NCBI RefSeq assembly: GCF_900114265.1
Contig: NZ_FPKV01000002.1
Coordinates: forward strand, 1,178,001-1,242,000
Direction of reading: 5' to 3'
Length of the DNA stretch: 64,000 bases
DNA from: Flaviramulus basaltis
GTDB taxonomy: Bacteria > Bacteroidota > Bacteroidia > Flavobacteriales > Flavobacteriaceae
Shown here: in pieces, positions 1-8,516 of the stretch
Layout of the letters: every line of letters starts with the position of its first letter
Position numbering within the stretch: the stretch's first letter is position 1
Notes under the pieces: model-generated
What the model was told of the DNA's origin: nothing
What the model saw: only the letters and a program-made list of their open reading frames with translations
Databases searched by the model: none
Position numbers and translations under genes: made by a program

Positions 1-125
1 GTGAAATAATCAAAATCAGAAATATTACTAACAAAGTATAATGCAATAAGGATTGATAATATATCAAAAATGCGTAATAAAATTTTACGTTCGGATATAT
101 TAAAATGAATAGATCTATCTGACAT
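1..125 (-). CDS. Sugar-phosphate (polyprenyl-phosphate) transferase, N-terminal fragment
   Basis: Reading the minus strand from an ATG at 125 gives 41 open codons that run off the left edge. The visible protein has a short polar start, then ISERKILLRIFDIL and a hydrophobic segment (about residues 19-35) that is probably the first membrane helix. This resembles the start of flavobacterial WcaJ/WbaP-type polyprenyl glycosylphosphotransferases, which load the first sugar-1-phosphate onto undecaprenyl phosphate. The C-terminal catalytic domain lies outside the window, so the call rests on the N-terminus and on its place at the end of a polysaccharide operon, 60 bases after a GT4 gene. Partial at its 3' end. 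Confidence 0.6.
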   Translation of the reverse strand, partial: MSDRSIHFNISERKILLRIFDILSILIALYFVSNISDFDYF

Positions 126-185
126 TATTTAGAACTGAATTTGAGAGTGTATAAAGATAACTAGTAAATTTAATTTAGCTAGAAA

Positions 186-1199
186 TTATTGAAAGAGTTT
201 AATCCATTGGATTTTAACAATTTCCCAATCAAACTTTTCGACATCTTTTCTTGCTTGTAAAGCGATTTTATTTGTGTTTTCCGGTGAGCTAATAATCTCT
301 TTAACGACGTCAACAAAACCTCTTGAAGAATTTGGCTCAACTAAAACCCCATTATCACCATTTTTAATTAAATAAGGTAAGCCACCCACATTTGTTGAAA
401 TAATGGGTAAACCTAATGCCATAGCCTCAATAACACTTACTGGCATATTATCAAAATTAGTTGTGTTTATAAAAATATTATATTTATTAGATAGGTCTAT
501 CCATTCTTTTTTTGATAATTTTTCTGTAAAAGTAACATCTAAATTAAGCTGTTTGGCATAAGCTTTTACTTCAATTAAACTGCCATCACCATCCGGACCA
601 ACCATACAAAGTTCTGCTTCAATATTTTCATCTTGTAATATTTTTAAAACTTTAACGGCTAATATTGGGTTGTATATTTTTGAAAAAGAACGCACCCATA
701 ATAATTTGACTTTATCAAAAGTTCTTTCTTTGTAAGTATAATTTTTGAGTTTAATTATGTTAGGAATGCTAATAAGGTTATTATAGCCTAAATATTCAAA
801 TTCAGTTTTTATATATAATGAAGGTGCTATGTTTTTATATGCATATTTAAATATAGCATTTGATAATTTTGGAGAATTCTTCAACCGTTCAGGTAAATTT
901 CCCCCATGAAGTATTGGAATATATTTTAGTCTTAAAATTCTACATAATTGGCTAACAAAATAAGCGTAATAAAAATTTAGTGTACTATAGGTGTCAATCA
1001 AAACATAATCTGCATTTTTTCTATGTTTAAAGCACATTTGCATCATGTGTATTAATCTAAAAAGAATGTTTTTTTTATCTGATGCAGTGTATACTTCATG
1101 TCCAGTTTCAATAAGTAAAGGCGCTAATATATCTATTGATGATAAATTACCTTTTTTATCATTTTTTGATTTATTACCTATGTATACTATATGCTTCAA
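186..1199 (-). CDS. Glycosyltransferase family 4
   Basis: A 337-residue GT-B glycosyltransferase, predicted to add a sugar from a nucleotide-sugar to a lipid-linked glycan at the inner membrane face. The N-terminal half carries an acceptor-side HGGNLPERL segment (98-106). The C-terminal half has the GT4 donor-site pattern: R170/K174, the acidic pair D250 and E258 (E-x7-E type), then ALGLPIISTNVGG, and a DNGVLVEP loop. The start codon is a TTG at 1199 because no upstream ATG is available; it lies three bases after the stop of the polymerase gene, so translation is probably coupled. Sugar specificity cannot be read from the sequence. Confidence 0.87.
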   Translation of the reverse strand: MKHIVYIGNKSKNDKKGNLSSIDILAPLLIETGHEVYTASDKKNILFRLIHMMQMCFKHRKNADYVLIDTYSTLNFYYAYFVSQLCRILRLKYIPILHGGNLPERLKNSPKLSNAIFKYAYKNIAPSLYIKTEFEYLGYNNLISIPNIIKLKNYTYKERTFDKVKLLWVRSFSKIYNPILAVKVLKILQDENIEAELCMVGPDGDGSLIEVKAYAKQLNLDVTFTEKLSKKEWIDLSNKYNIFINTTNFDNMPVSVIEAMALGLPIISTNVGGLPYLIKNGDNGVLVEPNSSRGFVDVVKEIISSPENTNKIALQARKDVEKFDWEIVKIQWIKLFQ

Positions 1200-1202
1200 A
1201 TG

Positions 1203-2567
1203 CTAAATTGATCTAGTTTTAGTTGAATTAATTTTCCTTAAGTTTTTAGATTTATATTGAATATCTAACAAGCATAATCCATAAACAAATGCGGGTGCTG
1301 CGATACGCATAGCAGAGTGATTTATAGTTAAAAACCAGAAAAAATAAAATGAATAAAAAAAGATATTAGATTTATTTTTAAACCTAAAAAACAATGGTGT
1401 TAATAATAAAATTAACAAAGCTGTTACACCAAACAAACCATGCTCAGATAAAATACGACTCATTTCATTATGAGAGGCAGATAATATCCCTTCTTTCTGT
1501 TCTCTTAATTCTTTAATTTTCCCAACTCCAACGCCCAATATCGGATTATTTAAAAACTCATCGATTTCAAAAGAAATCAAATTACCTCTTCCTGTAGATA
1601 TATCTTCTTTTTCTCTTCCTAATGCATCCTTATTTGCATACCTGTTTTCAATCAAACCGCTAGTTTGAATAGATGAAAATAACCATACTACCAATCCTAA
1701 ACTTATAAAAACAAAAAACAATCTACTTATTCTAAACTTAGATTTAATATTAACTTTTTTAAAATAGAAATAAATAAAAGCTATTATCATAAATAATGCC
1801 GTTATAACGCCTCCTCTACTGAACGTTACAATACCTCTAAAACTCATTGCAGCTAATAGTAATCCATTTATTATTTTAAGAAATAAATTAGGTGAGAGCA
1901 TAAAAAAGCGCAATGAAAATATAAATACACCCAAACCCAAAACTGTAGATACTTGATTTGGACCAAATCCTCCTGAAGCTGCATAATTAGATCCCGTTCC
2001 TGTTATGGTTTCTCTAATATCAGGAGTATATAAAAATAAGTATGCTGTCATGGCTACTAGTGGCAAAGCCATTACTAGCAGCATTCTATGTATATTTTGA
2101 TAACTTATTTTTCTATTATAACAAAAAATGGATACCATTCCTAAACATATAGGTCCACTTAAATTAAATGCAATATCTGTTCGTAATGTTGTTTGTTCTG
2201 TGGCATTAAATCCTGCTACTAAAACACCTGGAATGAGCAGAAAAACATAAAAGATATAAGGTATAGGTTGGTTTTTTTTTCTAATAGTAAAAACACCCAT
2301 TAAACTAAATAAAATAACTAAATATTTTGATGTTTCATATAAAAAATTCCCTCCAGTCATTCTTAAAAAAACTTCCGAACCCACAACATAGCTACATGCT
2401 ATTAAAACTTGTATGGTCTTTTCTGATGATTTAGCCTTAAATATTTTATAAGTAAAATAAATACAAATTAATATTAAGTATATTTTTGATAATATGGGAA
2501 AAAGATAAATGAGCAACCCAATTAACACATGCAAGACAATAACTTCTATATATTTAGAGTTCTTCAA
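1203..2567 (-). CDS. O-antigen polymerase/ligase (Wzy/WaaL-like membrane protein)
   Basis: A 454-residue polytopic membrane protein with around ten to twelve hydrophobic segments. The long loop at about 320-375 has the Wzy_C-type pattern: GRGNLISFEIDEF, NNPILGVGVGK and SASHNEMSRILSEHGL. Such proteins polymerise lipid-linked repeat units at the periplasmic face or ligate polymer to an acceptor; the family alone does not separate the two, but a place inside a glycosyltransferase operon favours polymerase. The start is a TTG at 2567 whose TTGA overlaps the TGA stop of the preceding GT4 gene by four bases. A Wzy-type enzyme contrasts with the ABC exporter at the other end of the locus. Confidence 0.82.
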   Translation of the reverse strand: MKNSKYIEVIVLHVLIGLLIYLFPILSKIYLILICIYFTYKIFKAKSSEKTIQVLIACSYVVGSEVFLRMTGGNFLYETSKYLVILFSLMGVFTIRKKNQPIPYIFYVFLLIPGVLVAGFNATEQTTLRTDIAFNLSGPICLGMVSIFCYNRKISYQNIHRMLLVMALPLVAMTAYLFLYTPDIRETITGTGSNYAASGGFGPNQVSTVLGLGVFIFSLRFFMLSPNLFLKIINGLLLAAMSFRGIVTFSRGGVITALFMIIAFIYFYFKKVNIKSKFRISRLFFVFISLGLVVWLFSSIQTSGLIENRYANKDALGREKEDISTGRGNLISFEIDEFLNNPILGVGVGKIKELREQKEGILSASHNEMSRILSEHGLFGVTALLILLLTPLFFRFKNKSNIFFYSFYFFWFLTINHSAMRIAAPAFVYGLCLLDIQYKSKNLRKINSTKTRSI

Positions 2568-3646
2568 TAGTATTTAACGTAAGTTTTATAAATTTTTATA
2601 ATGTTTTCTATCTGTACTTTGACAGAATAATTTTCTTTTATGTGTTGATTATAACGTTTTGCAAAAGTATACCTTAACTCCTTACTTTCAATGTATAAAA
2701 TGATTGCTTCTGCTAATTCTTTTGCAGATGATGAATTTACTATTAATCCATTGAATTGATTCTCTATTAAGTTTTCACACTCTCCAACTTTAGTTGCTAT
2801 AACTGCTAAATTGGATAATCCATATTCCAATAATGCTAGTGGTAGCCCCTCAGATTTTGAAGATAGTATTCCTATTTCACATTGAGACAAAATATTATAA
2901 ATATCTAGCTTGCTTTCATATAAAAAAACTGATTTTTTTAAATCTAGTATATCAATTTCATTTTCAATCAATTTAGAATATTCGTCATTAAAATTTTTAC
3001 CAACGCAATGTAGCGTCCAATCTGAATATTCGGTATGCACTTCTTTAAAAGCTTTAACAAGTGTAATATGATCTTTTTGAGATCTTAAATTTGCTAAACA
3101 AACTATGCGTTTATGAGCAACTCCTTTTAAATTTGTCACTTTCAACTGTTTATATGATGCTGCAAAATTTGGCAAAAATGAAACACTCTTAGACTTAAGC
3201 TTTTGCTTTGCCCAAACCTCTAAAGATTTGTTCACACTAAAAATATGAGAAAAGTATTTAGAACATATTTTCAAAATAGTATGTTTCCTTTTGTTTAAAA
3301 ACTCACTATTACCATAATGATCGTGCCAAATAACAATGGTATTTTTATTTAATAACTTTATTAAAGTGGCTAAAAAAAATGAGGTAGAATGTGCATGTAT
3401 AATTTGTACTTTATTTTTCTTTACGAAGACACTTAATTTTTTTATTGATTTCACATCTAAAGTTCTCTTTTTATCTAAAAATAAATAACTAACATCTTTT
3501 AGAATACTTTCTTTTAAAAGCCCTTCTTCTCTGGTAGCACACAAAGCCGAAAATTCAATTTCATTGGATAAAGCATTCGCTATATTTACCGAAACACGCT
3601 CTGAACCACCTGCATGTAAAGAATCTATTAATTGTAGAACTCTCAT
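2564..3646 (-). CDS. Glycosyltransferase family 4
   Basis: A 360-residue GT-B enzyme. The N-terminus has the HAGGSERVSVNIA signature (residues 12-24) common in capsule GT4 proteins, followed by IHAHSTSF and WHDHYGN. The donor half shows NLRSQKDHITLVKAF, then SKSEGLPLALLEYGLSNL with the acidic pair of the E-x7-E motif, and TKVGECENLIENQFNG. Predicted to act at the cytoplasmic membrane during repeat-unit assembly. The ATG at 3646 shares one base with the upstream stop, and the gene overlaps the polymerase start by four bases. Donor and acceptor sugars are unknown. Confidence 0.88.
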   Translation of the reverse strand: MRVLQLIDSLHAGGSERVSVNIANALSNEIEFSALCATREEGLLKESILKDVSYLFLDKKRTLDVKSIKKLSVFVKKNKVQIIHAHSTSFFLATLIKLLNKNTIVIWHDHYGNSEFLNKRKHTILKICSKYFSHIFSVNKSLEVWAKQKLKSKSVSFLPNFAASYKQLKVTNLKGVAHKRIVCLANLRSQKDHITLVKAFKEVHTEYSDWTLHCVGKNFNDEYSKLIENEIDILDLKKSVFLYESKLDIYNILSQCEIGILSSKSEGLPLALLEYGLSNLAVIATKVGECENLIENQFNGLIVNSSSAKELAEAIILYIESKELRYTFAKRYNQHIKENYSVKVQIENIIKIYKTYVKYY

Positions 3647-4764
3647 TAGTAATTTAATAATTTATAGATTTCGTTTTCAAAAATATTTAAAGTATAATTT
3701 TGAGACCAGTTAGATGCTAATTTAGACATCTCTTTAAGCTTCCCTTCATTACTAAAATATGCAGATATTTTATTTGTGGCTTCATGAAGTTTAGGTTCAA
3801 TCAAAATACCTCTGTTACCATAATCTAACATAAAGGGAACGCATGAAATTGAAGTAGAAATAGGTATGGCTCCAAAAAACATAGACTCTGCTATGGCTTT
3901 AGGCCAACCTTCAGATTTTGATGGTAATATTAAAAAATGTGCTTCTTTTAAAGCGGATTTTATAACATGCTTATCTTTATTCCCTAATAATCTAACTACA
4001 CTTTCTAATTTATTTTTTATTATATATTGTTTTAATTCTTCTGTTAAGAGGCCTTCACCATAAACATCAAATTTCACATTTTTTTCTTTTTTATGAAGTG
4101 CTTCAACAATTTTAATTGCTAATAATGGTCTTTTACCAGCAACCAAACTACCAACAAACACAAATTTTAAAATTTCAGTATAATTTCTAATGTTTGGCTT
4201 TTCCTTTTCTTTATCACTAAAAGTTGCAGTAAAAAAAGATTTAATATTTTGTGTTTGATTTTTCCAATTACCATAAACTAAAACTGTCATGTTTTTAGTT
4301 AAGTAAGTATTGGATAGTATACGTTTTTGAAACTCATAACTTACTGGTTGTTTTGCCTTTGGATCCCAATTACCTGCGTATTTAGCAGTTTTTAATTTTC
4401 TTGGGAAAAATATTTGCACCAAACAACCTAGTAAACCAATATTTCCTGGGCAACGTAAATGTATATGATCTACTTTTTTACAAGCTTTAAAAATGGCTAT
4501 TAAAATTAAAGGTATTTTAATAAAAGACAAAAATGCTTTTTTGAAACTTGTAAATTCAATTGATGGAATTTCATCAAAATGAATGTTATCGTGTTTATAA
4601 TCTAAATCAATAATTCCTTTCTTTTCTGAAGTTTTTGGAGCAATAATACTAACCTCATCAACATGCTTTAACCAAATATTCATTTCGCCAACATAAGGCG
4701 CATAAGCAGAAATACTATTACCGCTTAATTTATGCTTAACATGAGTGATAATTAAAAATTTCAT
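3646..4764 (-). CDS. Glycosyltransferase family 4
   Basis: A 372-residue GT-B protein. The N-terminal domain has the open-cleft pattern KLSGNSISAYAPYVGEM (residues 12-28), often seen in Bacteroidetes capsule glycosyltransferases. The C-terminal domain has FVGSLVAGKRPLLAIKI, a SKSEGWPKAIAESMFFGAIP donor motif containing the two acidic residues, and DYGNRGILIEP. Four-base overlap with the methyltransferase gene upstream and one-base overlap with the next glycosyltransferase show tight coupling. Specificity not predictable. Confidence 0.87.
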   Translation of the reverse strand: MKFLIITHVKHKLSGNSISAYAPYVGEMNIWLKHVDEVSIIAPKTSEKKGIIDLDYKHDNIHFDEIPSIEFTSFKKAFLSFIKIPLILIAIFKACKKVDHIHLRCPGNIGLLGCLVQIFFPRKLKTAKYAGNWDPKAKQPVSYEFQKRILSNTYLTKNMTVLVYGNWKNQTQNIKSFFTATFSDKEKEKPNIRNYTEILKFVFVGSLVAGKRPLLAIKIVEALHKKEKNVKFDVYGEGLLTEELKQYIIKNKLESVVRLLGNKDKHVIKSALKEAHFLILPSKSEGWPKAIAESMFFGAIPISTSISCVPFMLDYGNRGILIEPKLHEATNKISAYFSNEGKLKEMSKLASNWSQNYTLNIFENEIYKLLNY

Positions 4765-5690
4765 TTTTTCAATAAATAAAACTCCTTTAATAGTTCTTTA
4801 GTTTTTCTTTTTAAATTGTCCTTTTTAAAGGTAAATGCATAACCAATTGGCATTGAGGCAGTTCTCCTATTAAGTTTTGTTTGCAGCTTATCCAAATATT
4901 TTAACCATCCAAATAATAATCTTGCTACAAATAGCAAAGAACTTCTAATAATTTTTTTAGAGCTGATATTAACTAAATAATTTGAAAGAACCACAGCAAC
5001 CATTGAAGCGTTTCCTTCTGTTATTTCTATTTTTAACACCTCGCATTGCGGAAACAAACTTCTCATTCCTGTAAAAGTAAATCTAAAAAAATCATAAGGT
5101 TCTGCATGATAAGGAAAGTTTTGAGGTGCCTCAATTTGCAATAACCCTCCTACTTTAGTTACTCTTTGTAATTCTTTACAAAATTCCCATGGATTTATAG
5201 TATGTTCTATTACCTGTGCCGCTAAAACAAGATCGAAACAATTATTAGTAAATGGTATAAAATGTCCATCAAAAATATAATCTGGCTTAAATTGATTGTG
5301 AACATCGGAAGTAATAACTTCACAGTTAGGAAACATTTTTTTATAATAATCACTTTTTTCACCTACACCAATAACCAACATTTTTGCTTTTAATGGAAGT
5401 AATTTAGATATATAACCATACCTCTCATTTATATTAAAATCCTTATTAAGAGAAGGAAGTAATTGACGTCTTATATAATTTTTTAAATTAGATTTATCAA
5501 GATGAGCTCTATTTTGAGTAGTCGATTTAGAATCAATGATATCTGTTTCATCAAAAATAGATTCCTTACTAAATAAAACAGGTATACCTTTAACGATAGC
5601 TAACTTTGATTGATCTTCAAAGATGTAATGACTATCTGTGATTTCAATTAATTTTGAATGAGAATCTGGATGAATTATATAATTAAACAT
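4761..5690 (-). CDS. Class I SAM methyltransferase with Trm112-like N-terminus
   Basis: A 309-residue protein. The first 45 residues resemble a Trm112/YcaR-type small domain (IHPDSHSKL, then IVKGIPVLF) but lack a clear set of zinc cysteines. The catalytic core starts near residue 113 with MLVIGVGEKSDYYKKMFP (SAM-binding motif I), then NNCFDLVLAAQVIEH and VTKVGGLLQIEAPQ, a standard methyltransferase_11 arrangement. The tail has two moderately hydrophobic stretches. In this setting it may methylate a sugar or a lipid-linked intermediate. It sits between two glycosyltransferases with a two-base gap on one side and a four-base overlap on the other. Confidence 0.75.
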   Translation of the reverse strand: MFNYIIHPDSHSKLIEITDSHYIFEDQSKLAIVKGIPVLFSKESIFDETDIIDSKSTTQNRAHLDKSNLKNYIRRQLLPSLNKDFNINERYGYISKLLPLKAKMLVIGVGEKSDYYKKMFPNCEVITSDVHNQFKPDYIFDGHFIPFTNNCFDLVLAAQVIEHTINPWEFCKELQRVTKVGGLLQIEAPQNFPYHAEPYDFFRFTFTGMRSLFPQCEVLKIEITEGNASMVAVVLSNYLVNISSKKIIRSSLLFVARLLFGWLKYLDKLQTKLNRRTASMPIGYAFTFKKDNLKRKTKELLKEFYLLKK

Positions 5691-5692
5691 TA

Positions 5693-6688
5693 TTATTTTT
5701 TAGTTTTTAGTACTTTAAACCAACCTACAGTTCTTCCCAATGCTTCACTAAAGGTTTCCTTTTTTTTTGATGCTGTAAATGTATTACTGAATCTAATTAT
5801 AATTAACAAAACCGTAATAGCATGCCATTTAATTTTTACTTTAAAGGTTGGTTCTGGATTTTTGGTTCTCCATATATAATGGCCATTCTTAACTACCATT
5901 TTACCATATTTGTATTTATTGGGTCTTCCAGACTCTTCATGATAATGAGATACCTTTGCTTTTGTATTTAAATACAATTTACCAGTTTTTGCAACACGTA
6001 GTGAAAAATCTGCATCTTCATATAATCCATAACCTTCAAAAAAAGTTGAAAATTTATGGTTTTTAAAAACTTCTTTTCTAAAAGAAGAAACACCTCCCAT
6101 TAATAATTCCACTTCATAAACCTTATTACTTGGAGGTAAAAAACTAACACTCCTTGCGTGAGAAAATAGCGGCAAAAAACCTGGTGGACACCTACTATCT
6201 AAACCAAACTTTTTTCTTAATATAAAACGTTTACTATCTTTGCGTTTCCAACCATCAAAATAAAATTCATCTGTTTTTGGTTGATACGCATCACCAACAA
6301 ACTCAAAACCAGTTTCATTTTCAATATACCCACCAACGCCTAAAGCTTTGGGGTAAATATTATATGTATTTAATAATTGCTCAAAATAATCTGTATTTAA
6401 TACGGTATCATCATCTAAAAAACAAATAATATCGGTTGTGTTCTGAACCAAGCTTATCCCATAATTACGCTGCTTTGTTAGGCCTGTGTTTATTTCATCA
6501 ACTTTGAAATACTTTAAATTTTTAAAAAAACTTTCATTTAAAATAGCTTCAGTTTCGTTATTGTTAGAACCATCAATAATTAAAATTTCGTTGGGATAAA
6601 TTGTTTGTTTTTTCACAGACTGCAACAACTTAATGAGTGGTTTGGACCTCATATAAGTACAGATTATAAGTGTAAATATTCTTTCCAT
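5693..6688 (-). CDS. Glycosyltransferase family 2
   Basis: A 331-residue GT-A enzyme with TLIICTYMRSKPLIKLLQSV at the N-terminus, the nucleotide-binding IDGSNN segment (about 38-43), the metal-binding FLDDDTVL motif near residue 90 and a distal YEDADFSLRVAK motif supplying the general acid/base region. A C-terminal hydrophobic stretch near 290-300 may anchor it to the membrane. Spacing to the neighbours is one and two bases, so it belongs to the same transcript. The family (GT2) is certain; the sugar is not. Confidence 0.88.
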   Translation of the reverse strand: MERIFTLIICTYMRSKPLIKLLQSVKKQTIYPNEILIIDGSNNNETEAILNESFFKNLKYFKVDEINTGLTKQRNYGISLVQNTTDIICFLDDDTVLNTDYFEQLLNTYNIYPKALGVGGYIENETGFEFVGDAYQPKTDEFYFDGWKRKDSKRFILRKKFGLDSRCPPGFLPLFSHARSVSFLPPSNKVYEVELLMGGVSSFRKEVFKNHKFSTFFEGYGLYEDADFSLRVAKTGKLYLNTKAKVSHYHEESGRPNKYKYGKMVVKNGHYIWRTKNPEPTFKVKIKWHAITVLLIIIRFSNTFTASKKKETFSEALGRTVGWFKVLKTKK

Positions 6689-6689
6689 A

Positions 6690-7715
6690 TTAACTATTTA
6701 AAAATGCATCATGTATTTTAATGAAATAAGACGGACGCATTAAATGTGTTTCCCAAAGCTTCCTATTACTTTTTTGAAGTTCTTTAAACGCTTCATTAGA
6801 CTTAGAATTATGAAACGCTACTATTTGCTGTTCTAAAGATTCCTTTTTTCTATCATCTAAAAGAATAATATGTTTTGACCAGTCTATACTATCATTTAAT
6901 GGCAATCTACAATCGGTATTCAATAAAACAGGAATACGACCTACCGCTAAAGTTTCGTAAAATCGTACCGAAAAATTACCAACGCCCCTACTACAAAATA
7001 TATAGGCATTATTAAATATATTATTGTAGAACTCTTGGGTTGATTTTTGTTTGTACGCTTCGGTTTGCACACCTGCTCTATAATTATTTCTTAAAATAAA
7101 ATTGGTTTTTAAAGCTTTTGATAGTTGTAATTTATGTAAATAACCTGCTCGTTTAATGCTAGATGGATAGAATGGTTGTGCATCTGCCAAAATTAAACCC
7201 AACCACCTTTTTAATTTGTACTTCAAATGACTTAAAAACTCTTTTAAATATTTTAAAACTCCAGATTTCGCATGCCCAACAAAACCTATACTTAGTTGAT
7301 TTTCTTGCTCTAAAACTGAAAAACCATTAGACAAATAACTTATATAAGGGTCGTTTACAAAAGAAGGCATTATAAAAGTAGTATCGTTTAATTTACTATC
7401 AAACCCGCCTAATCTAAAAGTATAACTATTTTTTATATAGGTTGTAAAACCGTAATCGCTCCCAGTGTAAATCCAAATAGGTTTGTCATGTTTTTTTGCT
7501 AATTGAAGTAGACTTTTAAAGGCTTCTCTAAATTTTATAAACTGTGAATAATCTATAGGAAACACCACAATATCACTTTTTTCTACCTCATCAACTAACT
7601 TATAATAACTTAATAACTCTGTGTTTTTTAAAAAGTGTAAATCGAAAAGCAAAGGGAACACCTTTTTGCGATATGCTTCAGTTAAAAATTTAGTATCGGT
7701 GTAGAGCTTTAGCAT
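6690..7715 (-). CDS. Exostosin-like glycosyltransferase
   Basis: A 341-residue protein lacking GT2 or GT4 donor motifs. The C-terminal half has AYIFCSRGVGNFSVRFYE followed by TLAVGRIPVLLNTDCRLPL, a pattern typical of bacterial exostosin-family (GT47-like) proteins, where the acidic residue in FYETLAVGRIP contacts the nucleotide-sugar. The N-terminal half is poorly conserved. It may transfer a hexose or uronic-acid type sugar, but bacterial members are rarely characterised. The ATG at 7715 abuts the stop of the upstream GT2 gene. Confidence 0.68.
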   Translation of the reverse strand: MLKLYTDTKFLTEAYRKKVFPLLFDLHFLKNTELLSYYKLVDEVEKSDIVVFPIDYSQFIKFREAFKSLLQLAKKHDKPIWIYTGSDYGFTTYIKNSYTFRLGGFDSKLNDTTFIMPSFVNDPYISYLSNGFSVLEQENQLSIGFVGHAKSGVLKYLKEFLSHLKYKLKRWLGLILADAQPFYPSSIKRAGYLHKLQLSKALKTNFILRNNYRAGVQTEAYKQKSTQEFYNNIFNNAYIFCSRGVGNFSVRFYETLAVGRIPVLLNTDCRLPLNDSIDWSKHIILLDDRKKESLEQQIVAFHNSKSNEAFKELQKSNRKLWETHLMRPSYFIKIHDAFLNS

Positions 7716-8513
7716 TTACTGTATCTTAATTTTTCTAGCGTTTGTATATGAAATCAATCCTCTTTTATTTTTTCTATAAAAAACCCATTCAAAATACAAT
7801 CTAAAAGCTCTAGCTAACTTAATAAAAGATTTATTAACCTTTATTTTTGGTTCGTTGGTATCAAACTCATTTATTAAAACAGATTGACTGCCTACAATTA
7901 TAGAAGCAAAAGAATTGTTAGTTATGGCTATTTTAGCTTTAGAATTACAAATTCTAATACCATATTCGGTTTCGCCATAGCGCCCTGAAGTATTTTCAAG
8001 ATAATAACCATATTCGTTATAAAATTGTCTTTTAGTTATAAAAGGATGGTCGCTATACCTATAATAATTTTGTGTGAAATTCTTAAATGAAAACCTCGGA
8101 ATTAAAGAAATAGCATCAGTTAACTTAATTAGCTTATTAAACTTGAAATTTGAGGTAAACCTTACTATATGAAACTTTTTACTTTTAAGCAATTCGATAC
8201 ATTCAAATAAAACATTATTAATTTGTGGATTTAACATAAAATCTTCCTGACAATAAATAACATATTCGCCCTTACAAGCTTTAAGTCCTTTATTAATATT
8301 TGCTGCCAAACCTTTATTTATATCTGATAAAATTAATGTATCAATCCCATAAGATTGAATTAACTTTATAGTTTCCAGTGCACTTCCATCATCACTTACT
8401 ACTATTTCACAATTAGCAATATTGGCATCACGAATTGCCTTGATACACTTTACCAAATCTGTTGGTCTGTTGTAATGTGTAATTAGGATACTTATAAGCG
8501 GCACTTCTTTCAT
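7716..8513 (-). CDS. Glycosyltransferase family 2
   Basis: A 265-residue GT-A protein. It has the SILITHYNRPTDLVKCIKAI N-terminus, VVSDDGSALET at about 38-48, and GEYVIYCQEDFML where the classical DxD is replaced by a QED motif, which occurs in some GT2 proteins. The distal NTSGRYGETEYGIRI segment probably provides the catalytic acidic residues. Short for the family, with no membrane segment. It lies three bases from the upstream gene and directly abuts the exostosin-like gene. Function in repeat-unit assembly is inferred from context. Confidence 0.8.
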   Translation of the reverse strand: MKEVPLISILITHYNRPTDLVKCIKAIRDANIANCEIVVSDDGSALETIKLIQSYGIDTLILSDINKGLAANINKGLKACKGEYVIYCQEDFMLNPQINNVLFECIELLKSKKFHIVRFTSNFKFNKLIKLTDAISLIPRFSFKNFTQNYYRYSDHPFITKRQFYNEYGYYLENTSGRYGETEYGIRICNSKAKIAITNNSFASIIVGSQSVLINEFDTNEPKIKVNKSFIKLARAFRLYFEWVFYRKNKRGLISYTNARKIKIQ

Positions 8514-8516
8514 ATA

